From the NCBI GenBank assembly GCA_023382875.1, contig JAHDXH010000005.1, forward strand, positions 1-56,483: a DNA stretch of 56,483 nucleotides. Reading direction: 5' to 3'. Shown here one piece after another: positions 28,494-39,799 of this stretch. The notes beneath the pieces are model-generated. The model made no database searches. It saw only the letters and a list, made by a program, of their open reading frames with translations, and was not told the origin of the DNA. This stretch comes from Patescibacteria group bacterium (GTDB taxonomy: Bacteria; Patescibacteriota; Microgenomatia; UBA1400; PJMF01). The first letter of the stretch is position 1. Every line of letters starts with the position of its first letter. The position numbers were made by a program, and so were the translations under genes.

Positions 28494-28922
28494 TTAAATA
28501 CCAGCTTTTTTGGTTTTTTGAGCAACTTTAAGCTCGAGCATAGCCAGCTTAAGAGAAGCCTCTGCCATCATCAATTCGCGTTGATCTTCAGATTTGGCCA
28601 TAGTTTCTTGAGCTTCTTCAATAGCTTTTTGGACTTTTTCCATAGAAATGTCGCGAGCATAAATCGCCGAGTCAACCAAAACTGTCACTAAACCAGAAGG
28701 ATTAACGTCAACGAAACCCTTAGCAATAACCACATCTTGCTCATGACCATCTTGAGTAAAGCGTAAACTACCAGTCTCTACTTGAGAGAGGAGAGCAGCG
28801 TGATGAGGCAGAATAGTAATCTCACCCTCAGTGCTGGGCAAGGAAACCTTATCCACCACTTCTTCTAGGAGCTTTTTTTCCTGAGAAATAATGCGGAGAG
28901 TGAGTTTACTTTTTTCTGACAT
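28494..28922 (-). CDS. atpC: F1 ATP synthase epsilon subunit
   Basis: LPSTEGEITILPHHAALLSQVETGSL. Confidence 0.93.
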   Translation of the reverse strand: MSEKSKLTLRIISQEKKLLEEVVDKVSLPSTEGEITILPHHAALLSQVETGSLRFTQDGHEQDVVIAKGFVDVNPSGLVTVLVDSAIYARDISMEKVQKAIEEAQETMAKSEDQRELMMAEASLKLAMLELKVAQKTKKAGI

Positions 28923-28938
28923 TAATTAAATTTCGAGT

Positions 28939-30342
<1,404 letters not shown>

Positions 30343-30362
30343 TTAATTCCTTAAAATTTCCT

Positions 30363-31232
30363 TTACACAGTTAAAGTTGCAGTCGCAATATCGAGAAGTT
30401 CACTAGTAATTGCAGACTGACGAGATTTATTAAAGACTAACTTCAATTCATCGACTAATTCATGAGCGTTTTCACTTGCATTCTTCATGGTCACCATACG
30501 AGCAGAGTGTTCACTAGCTCTTGATTCTAAGAAAGCTTGATAAATTGAGTTTTCAATATAAAAAGGCAACAAATTGGTCAAAATTTCTTTAGCACTAGGC
30601 TCAAATAAATAGTCAGCCTTTACCACCTTTTTTTGACCATCAGTCACTTCACCAACCACTTCTTCTTTGGCCATTGGCAAAAGTTCTGCCACTCTTGGTT
30701 TTTGCGACAAAGTGTTAATGAAATCCATATAAACTAGACCAACAGAGCGGAAATCTTGCTTTAAATAACCATCGATCACCATCTCACTAATCGCCACTAA
30801 GTCTGAAGTTGTAACTTTTTCGGCTATATCAGTAAATTGAGAATGAATTTTAAATCCACCTAAACGGCAAAAGTGCACAATCTTTTTTCCGACTGCCACA
30901 ATTTCACCATCGGGATGCAATTTTCTCCAGGCATCCATTTTTTTGAATAGTTGGGTGTTCAAACTACCGCACAAACCTTTGTTGGTACCAACGACCAACA
31001 AGATATCTTTACCTGTGAAATTACGAGAGAGCAGAGGATGCAATGATGGGTCAGCTTGTGCAGCGAGTTTCTGCAAAGAGTCCTGCAAAGCCAAAGCATA
31101 GTGACGAGCTAAAATAGCTTGATCCTGAGCTTTTTTCATTTTGCTGGCAGCTACCATTTCCATTGCCTTAGTGATCTTGGAAATGTTAGAAGCAGCGCTG
31201 ATGCGGCGTTTGATTTGTCTAGCGTTAGCCAT
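30363..31232 (-). CDS. atpG: F1 ATP synthase gamma subunit
   Basis: N-terminal [27 protein letters not shown]-terminal [18 protein letters not shown]. Confidence 0.96.
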   Translation of the reverse strand: MANARQIKRRISAASNISKITKAMEMVAASKMKKAQDQAILARHYALALQDSLQKLAAQADPSLHPLLSRNFTGKDILLVVGTNKGLCGSLNTQLFKKMDAWRKLHPDGEIVAVGKKIVHFCRLGGFKIHSQFTDIAEKVTTSDLVAISEMVIDGYLKQDFRSVGLVYMDFINTLSQKPRVAELLPMAKEEVVGEVTDGQKKVVKADYLFEPSAKEILTNLLPFYIENSIYQAFLESRASEHSARMVTMKNASENAHELVDELKLVFNKSRQSAITSELLDIATATLTV

Positions 31233-32886
31233 TATTGTCTGAGTTTACTAAAGCACTGTTATTATTAAATTCCTTAACTGCAGCTTCAAGTTCGGCTTCA
31301 GTGGTTTCGATAATTTTAGCTTCCTTAGTGATACTCTCCAAAATAGCCGCATGCTCATCGCGCATGAAATCTAGATAAGCAACTTCCCATTCTTTAATAT
31401 TATTTGTATCAATTTTGTCTAAGTGGCCTCTGACGGCTGCAAAAATGATCACCACTTGTTCTGCAACAGATAAAGGAGTATCCCAACCTTGTTTCAAGAT
31501 GGCATTAACTCTTTCACCTCTTTCAAGTTGAGCTTTGGTTTTATCATCAAGATCAGAAGAAAATTGAGCGAAAGCTTCAAGCTCTCTAAATTGAGCCAAC
31601 TCCAATTTCATCGTACCAGCCACTTGCTTCATAGCTTTGAGCTGAGCAGCAGAACCGACACGAGACACTGATAAACCAACGTTAATAGCTGGTCTCATAC
31701 CTTTGTTGAACAAATCAGCTTCAAGATAAATCTGACCATCAGTGATAGAAATCACGTTGGTTGGAATATAAGCAGAAACGTCATTAGCTTGGGTTTCAAT
31801 GATTGGCAAAGCAGTAATAGAACCACCACCATGCTTTTCATTCAAACGACAGGCTCTTTCGAGTAAACGAGAGTGCAAGTAAAAAACGTCACCTGGATAA
31901 GCCTCACGACCAGAAGGTCTTCTCAGTAAAAGTGAAATTTCGCGGTAAGCTTGAGCATGTTTTGATAAGTCATCATAGACCACCAAAACGTCTTTGCCTT
32001 TACCCAAGAAATATTCAGCGATAGCGACACCAGCATAAGGTGCCAAAAATTGTTGAGCAGCAGTAGATGAAGCAGTAGCGGAAACGATCACAGTGTAATC
32101 CATAGCACCACGCTCTTCCAAGATACCTCTAGTTTGCGCCAAAGAAGAACCTTTTTGACCGATACAAACGTAAACACAAATTACGTCCTGACCTTTTTGG
32201 TTCAAAATTGTACCAAGCGCCACTGATGTTTTACCAGTTTGGCGGTCACCGATAATTAGCTCTCTTTGACCACGGCCGATTGGAATCATAGCGTCAATAG
32301 CTTTGATACCAGTTTGCATTGGTTGAGTCACTGATTGACGAGACATAACACCAGGCGCAACTCTCTCGAGAAGCATCATTTTGTCAGCCTTAATAGGTTC
32401 ACCACCATCGAGTGGAACACCTAAAGAGTCAACGGTACGACCAATAATTTTATCGGAAACTGGCAAAGATAAAATTGTGCCGGTTCTTCTGACAATAGAA
32501 CCAGCGTGAAGATGTTCAGCGCTATCTAATGCCACAATACCAATGTCTTTTTTATCTAGGTTTAAAGCTAAACCCTTTTTGCCATTACCTAAGTCAATTA
32601 ATTCTCCAGCTTGAACATCATCAAGACCTTCAACTTTGGCAATACCATCACCAAAGGTAGTGACAAAACCGACTGATTCTTTGGTCAAGTCTTTACCTTC
32701 AATTTTTGCTCTCAAAGTAGCGTCAAGCATTTCTGAACCAACTTGAATGGATAAACCACCTAAAACTGATTCATCAATCTTTTCTACAAATTGCAGATCA
32801 GAACCATATTTTTTAATGGCAGCTTTTTTGATTTTTTCCAGTTGACCACTTGAAAGTTGGCTGGCTGAAGTAATTTTGACTAACAT
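31225..32886 (-). CDS. atpA: F1 ATP synthase alpha subunit with N-terminal delta-subunit C-terminal-domain fusion
   Basis: Residues ~1-60 [60 protein letters not shown] resemble the AtpH C-terminus; then AtpA from [35 protein letters not shown]. Confidence 0.95.
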   Translation of the reverse strand: MLVKITSASQLSSGQLEKIKKAAIKKYGSDLQFVEKIDESVLGGLSIQVGSEMLDATLRAKIEGKDLTKESVGFVTTFGDGIAKVEGLDDVQAGELIDLGNGKKGLALNLDKKDIGIVALDSAEHLHAGSIVRRTGTILSLPVSDKIIGRTVDSLGVPLDGGEPIKADKMMLLERVAPGVMSRQSVTQPMQTGIKAIDAMIPIGRGQRELIIGDRQTGKTSVALGTILNQKGQDVICVYVCIGQKGSSLAQTRGILEERGAMDYTVIVSATASSTAAQQFLAPYAGVAIAEYFLGKGKDVLVVYDDLSKHAQAYREISLLLRRPSGREAYPGDVFYLHSRLLERACRLNEKHGGGSITALPIIETQANDVSAYIPTNVISITDGQIYLEADLFNKGMRPAINVGLSVSRVGSAAQLKAMKQVAGTMKLELAQFRELEAFAQFSSDLDDKTKAQLERGERVNAILKQGWDTPLSVAEQVVIIFAAVRGHLDKIDTNNIKEWEVAYLDFMRDEHAAILESITKEAKIIETTEAELEAAVKEFNNNSALVNSDNNG

Positions 32887-32893
32887 AGGTTAT

Positions 32894-33379
32894 TTAAATT
32901 GCCTTAAGCAATGATTCCAATTCAGTATCAATTAAGGCAGCGTGCTTCTTAGCATCGAGTGACTTACCGATAACTTTTTCTGCGGTAGCCAAAACTCGAG
33001 ATTCGAATTCTGCTTTAATTTGAGCTTCTTGTTTCTTTTGAGTTTTTTGCCAATCAGAAACCATTTTTTCGATTTCTGCTTGAGCTTTTTCGCGAGCTTC
33101 AGCTAACAATTCTTTTTCTTTGTCTTTTGCTTTTTGTTTAGCTTCTTCGATTAAATCAGCTGCTTTTTGGTCAGTAGCTTTTTTAACTTTTGCTTTGTAA
33201 GCTTCGATTTGTTCTTTTTCTAACAAAGTTTCACCAGCAGCTTTCTGAGCATCGGCGATTCTTTGTGCTCTTTGATCAAGAATTTTAGTAATTGGTTTAA
33301 TTAACAAGAAGGTTAATGCACCAAAAACAACGAAAAAGTTGATTGCCTGAAAAAGGATTTGTGCGATTTGGATTTCCAT
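32894..33379 (-). CDS. atpF: Fo ATP synthase b subunit
   Basis: N-terminal TM then long charged coiled coil; between atpE and atpA. Confidence 0.93.
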   Translation of the reverse strand: MEIQIAQILFQAINFFVVFGALTFLLIKPITKILDQRAQRIADAQKAAGETLLEKEQIEAYKAKVKKATDQKAADLIEEAKQKAKDKEKELLAEAREKAQAEIEKMVSDWQKTQKKQEAQIKAEFESRVLATAEKVIGKSLDAKKHAALIDTELESLLKAI

Positions 33380-33401
33380 ATATCCCTCCTTCTTTTAGGT
33401 A

Positions 33402-33617
33402 TTAAACGAACTTGATAATTAAAGCCACGACCAATGAGTAAATAGCGATAGCTTCAGCGAAAGCCATACCCAAAATCATATTGGTTTGGATGGTACTAGC
33501 AGCTTCTGGGTTACGACCGATTGCTTTCAAAGCAGCGGCAACGATGACACCAATTGCTAAAGCTGGGACTGCACCACCTAAGGCCATTGTTAAACCGACA
33601 CTAAGTGAATCTGACAT
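33402..33617 (-). CDS. atpE: Fo ATP synthase c subunit
   Basis: Two TM hairpin, KAIGRNPEAAS polar loop, MAFAEAIAIYSLV carboxylate. Confidence 0.96.
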   Translation of the reverse strand: MSDSLSVGLTMALGGAVPALAIGVIVAAALKAIGRNPEAASTIQTNMILGMAFAEAIAIYSLVVALIIKFV

Positions 33618-33659
33618 AATTCTCCTTTTTTATTATTTTTTTCTACTAATTTTTACTAA

Positions 33660-34604
33660 TTAATGCTCGTCATGGCTAATGGTAGCCATATTGAAAAATA
33701 CTAAACTGAGCATCGAGAAAACGAGAGCTTGAATAAAGCCAACAAAGATTTCCAAGCCGTAAAATGGCATTGGAGCGATAACTGGCACTAAGAATAAGAT
33801 AACAGCCAACAAAACTTCGCCTGCAAAAACGTTGCCAAATAAACGGAAAGCGAAAGACATAATCTTAGCCAATTCCAAAACCAATTCTAAAATTCCCACA
33901 AAGAACATAATTGGACTAGAGAAATTAAAGAATTTTTTCAAATAACCAAATTTCAAATATTTGAAACCAAAGAGTTGGGTAACAAAAACGGAAATAGCAG
34001 CTAAAGCAATAGCAGTATTAAGGTCGGCGGTACCAGCTCTGAATAATGGAATAAAGGTTTTACCATGAGCTTTTTCACCAGTGGCAGCTTCCTCTGAGTG
34101 AGTTTCTCCTGCAGTTGCAGCTTCCTCAACATGTGTTTCATCACCAACAACTTCTAGGGTCTCAACATGATCAGTAGTTTCAATCACTTCGACAGTTGGT
34201 TCAACTTCACTTGCCTTGACTTCAATTGAAGGTAAGCGAGCTTCTTTTGGTTCATGGGTTAAACCAATGGTACCAACGCCAGGTAATAAGCCCAACCAAT
34301 TATTAAGTAAAATCCATAAGAAAAAACTAGCGATGAACGGCAAGAAAACTTTGGTTTTTTTGCTATTGTGAGTCACAGAGTTAGTGAACTCATAAAGCAT
34401 CTCCACAATCATCTCTGAAAAATTTTGGAAGGCACCTGGCCTTCCAAAAACATCGCGAGTATTGAGTTTCTTCTTTGCAATAAGTGCAAAAAGAATAAGA
34501 ATAGCGCTGACAATAAGAGAAGTTAAAATTGAGTTCGAAATCGGGATGTTAGCAAAATAGGAAATAGTTTCTGCTGAAATTGAGATGTGTGGTCCTGAGG
34601 ACAT
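33660..34604 (-). CDS. atpB: Fo ATP synthase a subunit with acidic/His-rich insertion
   Basis: NNWLGLLPGVGTIG...FIPLFRAGTADLNTAIALA; FRLFGNVFAGEVLLAVI; ~67-aa insert at residues ~117-183. Confidence 0.95.
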   Translation of the reverse strand: MSSGPHISISAETISYFANIPISNSILTSLIVSAILILFALIAKKKLNTRDVFGRPGAFQNFSEMIVEMLYEFTNSVTHNSKKTKVFLPFIASFFLWILLNNWLGLLPGVGTIGLTHEPKEARLPSIEVKASEVEPTVEVIETTDHVETLEVVGDETHVEEAATAGETHSEEAATGEKAHGKTFIPLFRAGTADLNTAIALAAISVFVTQLFGFKYLKFGYLKKFFNFSSPIMFFVGILELVLELAKIMSFAFRLFGNVFAGEVLLAVILFLVPVIAPMPFYGLEIFVGFIQALVFSMLSLVFFNMATISHDEH

Positions 34605-34702
34605 AATTCGTGCCTACTACTAGTTATTTTATTAATAGGATTCTCTTGAACAACGACGATTTTACACATAGTTTACCCATTGACAAGTGTTAAATCAAGA
34701 AA

Positions 34703-36544
34703 TTATTTGTTGAGAACCAAAACAGCATCATAGCTGCCTTTTAAATCTTCGGTTTTAATCTCGCTTGAGTAGGTAAAAGCGAGATCGGTGGCCTCTTCCA
34801 CCAAGGTTAGTAATTGTGAGTTTTCCTCAGCCATTAGTAAGTAATTGCCCGCTTCGTAATCACCGCGAGCGTTTCCAGTATCTACGTCAACAAAATCAGC
34901 ATCAGTCAACATTTTTTTAATCGAGCTAGCGTAACCAGCTTTTGAGGTAGCATTGACAACCAAAACACTTAATTCACTAACTTTTAATTGAGCTGCTGGT
35001 GAAGCAGTGGGAGCTGGATTTTCCACCACTGGGCTTGGCGAGACAGTAGTCGTAGCCACTGGAGTAGGGGAAGGTGCACTTTGTTCAGAAACGGTCAAAT
35101 AACTAATTCCCAAACCAACGCCAATACCTACAGTCAAGAAAAAGACCGCCACTGACACAAAAATCATTTTCAACATGGAATTAACTCCGGTTTTATTCTT
35201 AATCACCGGCTTATCATTTTTGACGGTTTTACTAACAATTGGTTCAGCAGTTTTTGGTTCGTTCACAATTGGTTTTTCATCAGCTTCCTTTACAGCAAAG
35301 CGACTTAAAGCTTCATTAGGATCTGATTTTTCACTATCTTCGTTTTTCTCAACTGGTGCTGCAGCTTTTTCTGCAACGTTTTTGGGCGGAAAAAGGTTGT
35401 CATCCTGCATATTTTCTAATATATCATCAGCTGGCTCTTCTGTCTTGTTTGTATCGTTTACATCGTTTGACTCTTCTGGAAGTTGAGCTAGATTGATTTT
35501 TCTCTCTACATCCTCTTGTGCAATGGGCACAAGCTCTACCTCTGTACCAATAACTCTAGGGGTACTAGGAGCTGGCAAAGGTTCATTTACTTCATCCTCC
35601 CCAACCTCATCCTTGGCTGGTGCTGGTTTTTTTATCTCATCTTGGTCTTCTTCATCCCCATCTTTGGTCAACGGCTCAACTGCCACCAGTAAATCCTCAT
35701 CAACTTTTTCGATATTAAAGGCTGGAACATTAAATTCTGGTACCGCTAAGGTCTTAGCTCCTGCTTCAATAATCTGCCTGACGTAGGGAGGTACTTCTGG
35801 ATTTTCTTCACTAAAATTGGTCAATTGTTGAGTGGGTAAAGTTTTGTTGAGTAGTTCTTCAATTTTTTTCTCAACTAATTCATTAGTGAGAAGATACATG
35901 GTCTGAATGCTTGGCTCAGCACCACGCAAAGTTTTGACCGTTTCGGCAATTTTCTCCACATCAACAACCTCTGCACTTGTAGCCTGATCAACACCAATGT
36001 AATGCTGAACTAAGTACAAGTTTTCTCCCATTTGAACCAAACTTAGCGATGGTTCAAGAGAAATCAAAGCCTTAATAGTCCAACTTAAAGAAACCACTTT
36101 GGAGATTTTGATATCGTTTTTAGTAGCAGCATCGTAAATTGGCGCCAACAATGATCTTTCGATCGCGCTTAGCTGAACATTGGATTTTTCACCATATTGT
36201 GTCAAAACAAAGTGGTGAAGCTGGTGGGTTTTGGGTGTTAAACCCAAAGAAGGGAATAATTCTTCAGTGATTTGTTTATCTATTTTAGTTTTGGCTTTTT
36301 CACCAATTTCCAAAATAGTGTTAGTAAAGAAAAAATCTGGCAAAACCAGAACATATTCTTCTTTATCAAGTTTAGCAAATAGCTTTTGAATGTTTTCTAC
36401 AATAAAAACATCGTTATTTAAATACTCGCCGTTAATTTGTCTGAAGTTTTGTAAAGCAAAATCGCCTTGTTTTTTGGCTGGCAAAAGCTCAGTCACGTAA
36501 GCAACATCAGAGAAAATATAGAGTAGCTTCTTGGAATCGAGCAT
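34703..36544 (-). CDS. PilM-like/actin-like N-terminal region, TM segment, C-terminal LytR_C-like domain
   Basis: TM MLKMIFVSVAVFFLTVGIGVGLGISYLTV; C-terminal LSVLVVNATSKAGYASSIKKMLTDADF...NARGDYEAGNYLL LytR_C-like. Confidence 0.55.
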   Translation of the reverse strand: MLDSKKLLYIFSDVAYVTELLPAKKQGDFALQNFRQINGEYLNNDVFIVENIQKLFAKLDKEEYVLVLPDFFFTNTILEIGEKAKTKIDKQITEELFPSLGLTPKTHQLHHFVLTQYGEKSNVQLSAIERSLLAPIYDAATKNDIKISKVVSLSWTIKALISLEPSLSLVQMGENLYLVQHYIGVDQATSAEVVDVEKIAETVKTLRGAEPSIQTMYLLTNELVEKKIEELLNKTLPTQQLTNFSEENPEVPPYVRQIIEAGAKTLAVPEFNVPAFNIEKVDEDLLVAVEPLTKDGDEEDQDEIKKPAPAKDEVGEDEVNEPLPAPSTPRVIGTEVELVPIAQEDVERKINLAQLPEESNDVNDTNKTEEPADDILENMQDDNLFPPKNVAEKAAAPVEKNEDSEKSDPNEALSRFAVKEADEKPIVNEPKTAEPIVSKTVKNDKPVIKNKTGVNSMLKMIFVSVAVFFLTVGIGVGLGISYLTVSEQSAPSPTPVATTTVSPSPVVENPAPTASPAAQLKVSELSVLVVNATSKAGYASSIKKMLTDADFVDVDTGNARGDYEAGNYLLMAEENSQLLTLVEEATDLAFTYSSEIKTEDLKGSYDAVLVLNK

Positions 36545-36589
36545 GCCTTTAGTATGGGGAAAGTTTGTCTTTTTGGCAAGACCTACAAA

Positions 36590-36615
36590 AACAAAAAAAT
36601 CAGCTTTCGCTGATT
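36590..36615 (-). terminator. Rho-independent terminator of rnpB
   Basis: ATCAGC-GAAA-GCTGATTTTTTT on the minus strand. Confidence 0.85.
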
Positions 36616-36619
36616 CTTT

Positions 36620-36940
36620 TGATGTTTTGCAGTCAATAAGCCAGATTCTGTATTAACTATGATCTATCTATGCCTGAGACACTATCGCCACTAGGGAACA
36701 AAACCATTTCTTTCTCTTTCGAGAAATGAGCGAAATTCGCCAGTTGCAGCAGGGAGGATTGCCACCAATTTCTTGGCACGCGGTCGCTTCGTCGTTTCAC
36801 CCGGCGCCACCCGGTTCGTCACTGTTGCTCTAACTGTCTTAAAACTTAAGTTCTAATCTCTAGCTTTCACTAGACACCCTTTCGTTCGCTGTCCGGACTT
36901 TCCTCTTGAAAAAATCAAGCCATAGTCTAACTGCAACAAT
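36620..36940 (-). ncRNA. rnpB: RNase P RNA
   Basis: GAGGAAAGTCCGGACAGCG near the 5' end, ACAGAATCTGGCTTATTGACTGCAA near the 3' end, P1 TTGCAGT/ACTGCAA; TATAAT just upstream. Confidence 0.93.
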
Positions 36941-36990
36941 AATTATATCCTATAATGATGGAAATATCAAGTTAAAAAAATCAAGAATAT

Positions 36991-38007
36991 CTAGAAGAAC
37001 TTGAGATTATTTTCTTTAACCAAAGTGTAAACGCTTCTTAAAACGATGTAGCAGGGGATAGCGAGCAACGCTCCCACCACTCCACCCAATTTGAAACCAA
37101 TCAAAATAGTCACGATTGCCACCAGCGGGTTAACATCAGCATTTTCTTTCATGATTTTGGGGACAATGATGTTGTTTTCAAGTTGTTGGACCAAAATATA
37201 GAAAATTGTCACAACAACTCCTAAAACTGGACCACCGTGAATACTAGCCAAAATCACCGCTGGAACAGCTGCAACCGTTGGACCAAGATTAGGCAAGATT
37301 TCTAGTAACCCAGCAATAATTGCTAGTGGCAAAGCAAAAGGTACACCTAAAATTCCTAAACCGGCATAAGTCAAAAGTCCGATCACCAACATTAAAATCG
37401 CCTGACCTCGAATCCAACCGCCAAGCTGTGACTCCAAAGATGATAAGAATTTTTCAGCCATCTCTAAATGTTTTTTATCGCGTGTAAACCAACTAATTTT
37501 TTTGTGTAAATGTGGTCTGTCCATCATGATGTAAAAAGACATCACCATCAAAGTAAAGAAAGCAAAGACGCCATTAAAAGTAGAACTAATCAATGAAAAA
37601 ACCATACTCGCACCATTACCAACCTGACCTAAAAGTTGCGAAGCTTCTTGAACAGTCAAACTTAAGTCGCTGATTTCTTGTTGGAAAAAAGGAATTTGAA
37701 CACTCTTCAGGAAGTTATATGCCTCAGCCAAAAGGGGAGGCAAAACAATTGCCACCATCAAACCTAAAGTCAAAATCATCATCAAATAAACAATCAAGAT
37801 ACTTAGTGGGCGAGGAACGTGGAGCTTGCGATGTAGTTTATCAACAGCCGGTCGCAAAGCAGTCATGATAATAAAAGACAAAAATAGGGCAGTTAAAATA
37901 CCACCGATCTGAAACAAGAAATAAACAGTAAACAAAAAAGCAAAAGTGAAAATCACAATGCTAGGAGAAATAGTAACTGCGTGTTTTTGATTAGAAGATA
38001 GCATCAT
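36991..38007 (-). CDS. AI-2E family transporter
   Basis: Multi-TM, PxLGP(T) ILPNLGPTVAAVPA, QLENNIIVPKIM motif. Confidence 0.9.
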   Translation of the reverse strand: MMLSSNQKHAVTISPSIVIFTFAFLFTVYFLFQIGGILTALFLSFIIMTALRPAVDKLHRKLHVPRPLSILIVYLMMILTLGLMVAIVLPPLLAEAYNFLKSVQIPFFQQEISDLSLTVQEASQLLGQVGNGASMVFSLISSTFNGVFAFFTLMVMSFYIMMDRPHLHKKISWFTRDKKHLEMAEKFLSSLESQLGGWIRGQAILMLVIGLLTYAGLGILGVPFALPLAIIAGLLEILPNLGPTVAAVPAVILASIHGGPVLGVVVTIFYILVQQLENNIIVPKIMKENADVNPLVAIVTILIGFKLGGVVGALLAIPCYIVLRSVYTLVKENNLKFF

Positions 38008-38027
38008 ACTCTTTGAGTATAACAGCT

Positions 38028-39047
38028 TTATGAATTGCTGAGCAGAATAAAATTCTTAACCAAATTTATTGCCTCATCACGCCAATTTTCTTTATTTGTT
38101 TCAAACCATTTAACTTCTGGTCGATTCTTCCACCAGGTTAGTTGACGCTTGGCATACTGAAATTCTCTTAAAGTCCATTTTTCCAGCGTTTCAGATTTTT
38201 CAATTTGCCCATCAAGATACGCTTGAATTTCCCTTACCCCAGTGGCAGAGAGTAGTTGTTTATTTCGTCCGTACTGTTCAAACAAATCAGCAAGTCTACT
38301 GACTTCTTTTTTAGCTCCATCAATAAATCTTTCTTCAACTCTAGAAAAAATTTTGGTTTTAATATTATCCAATTCATCTTTTAACCCAATCACTAAATGA
38401 CGATCTGGCTTGAATAAATTTTCTGCTACTTCTTGGTCCACCCCTAATTGGTTTTCTTTTTCCCACATGGCAATTTCAATGGCTCGTGTCAATCTGGTGG
38501 GATTGAAATAGTCAGAGTTATTCAGTTTTTCCAATCTTGCTGGCGAAATTTCCTTAAGTTTGTTTTGCAAATCTTTCAAATTTAGCTGCGATAATTCAGA
38601 TCTTAGCTCAGAATCTGGCTTAATATCTAAAATAGGCGAGGGATTAAACAATTGATCATGATAAAGACCTGTTCCACCCACCAAGATTGGTAGGCGATTG
38701 CTGAGCCAAGACTCCTCAATTACTTGTTTGGCGAAGCTACGAAAATGGCTGACTGACCACTCGGCTTGGTAGGGTAGAATCGATACGCCATAAATTCTGA
38801 GATGATCTTTTTCATAAAAACAATTTGAAATTTCTTCACCAAAACTTTGGACAAAACCTTCTGGGATATCGGCTCCAGAAATAATTTTCAAATCCTTATA
38901 AACCTGACGTGAATCAGCACTAATTAAATTAAAACCTTTATATGGAGTATCTTTCAACGATTCACACAAAGCCAAAGCTAGACTGGTTTTGCCAACGCCA
39001 GTTGGTCCAACAATAGAGAGAAGTCTTTTTTGATCAGAGAAATCCAT
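38028..39047 (-). CDS. miaA: tRNA dimethylallyltransferase
   Basis: SIVGPTGVGKTSLAL, ISADSRQVYKDL, ILVGGTGLYHDQLF, QLTWWKNRPEVKWF. Confidence 0.95.
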   Translation of the reverse strand: MDFSDQKRLLSIVGPTGVGKTSLALALCESLKDTPYKGFNLISADSRQVYKDLKIISGADIPEGFVQSFGEEISNCFYEKDHLRIYGVSILPYQAEWSVSHFRSFAKQVIEESWLSNRLPILVGGTGLYHDQLFNPSPILDIKPDSELRSELSQLNLKDLQNKLKEISPARLEKLNNSDYFNPTRLTRAIEIAMWEKENQLGVDQEVAENLFKPDRHLVIGLKDELDNIKTKIFSRVEERFIDGAKKEVSRLADLFEQYGRNKQLLSATGVREIQAYLDGQIEKSETLEKWTLREFQYAKRQLTWWKNRPEVKWFETNKENWRDEAINLVKNFILLSNS

Positions 39048-39091
39048 GAAGATATTTTATCAAAGAAAATCTGAGCCAATAATGTGTCTAC

Positions 39092-39796
39092 CTAAACAAT
39101 AGGTGGATTAGGAGGAACTACATTGCTGTCAGTTTTAATTTGAACACTTGTTTTAGTTTTTTTATTAAATTTGTTAAGAAAAAATAAAACAATCGTAAGT
39201 AGCAAAATGATTAGAGGTATCGCAATTAAAATAGGACTAAATTGATTCTGACTTTCTCTAATATCTGCAGCGGGTGTACTTGCAACAGGAGTAGATCTGA
39301 TTTCTTTTTCAATTCCAACTTCGCCAAGATTTATAGCCATATCTTTAATCACAGCCACTGATTCAACGTTATAACTTTTTCCCCAAGTAGTTTTGTATAA
39401 GTCAAATGCAACAGGATTAAATATACGCTCACGCAACACTTTGGCAGAAAAATTTGGTCTTGCCGTAATTAATTCTAAACCATTCTCCAACCAGATGTGA
39501 ACAGTTTCTGGATCATTATTTTTACTGTCGTACCGATAAAAAGATTTATCAGGCTGGCCATATTGATTAACGTATGAACTAAAAATCACACTATCTTTGT
39601 TATGAGAAATTGACTTTAAAACCAATTTATCGTTTTCAAAATAATAATAGTCAGCATTGAGATCTAAATTTGCTCCGTATCTAAAAATTTCTCTTCCTTC
39701 TACAATTGATTTTTTTAGAGGCTCACCCAACTGTAAAATCACTTGAGATTTAGACTGTCCTAAAATAATTTTTTGCTGTGTATTTGTTTCTGTCAT
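39092..39796 (-). CDS. hypothetical membrane-anchored protein
   Basis: 234-aa ORF with C-terminal TM ILIAIPLIILLLTIVLFFL. Confidence 0.6.
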   Translation of the reverse strand: MTETNTQQKIILGQSKSQVILQLGEPLKKSIVEGREIFRYGANLDLNADYYYFENDKLVLKSISHNKDSVIFSSYVNQYGQPDKSFYRYDSKNNDPETVHIWLENGLELITARPNFSAKVLRERIFNPVAFDLYKTTWGKSYNVESVAVIKDMAINLGEVGIEKEIRSTPVASTPAADIRESQNQFSPILIAIPLIILLLTIVLFFLNKFNKKTKTSVQIKTDSNVVPPNPPIV

Positions 39797-39799
39797 ATT

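Noticed and set aside
33402-33617. Possible Na+-type c-ring
   Set aside because: The residue after the key Glu is Ala (AEAIAIY) rather than the Ser/Thr of Na+ motifs; looks like an ordinary H+ type.
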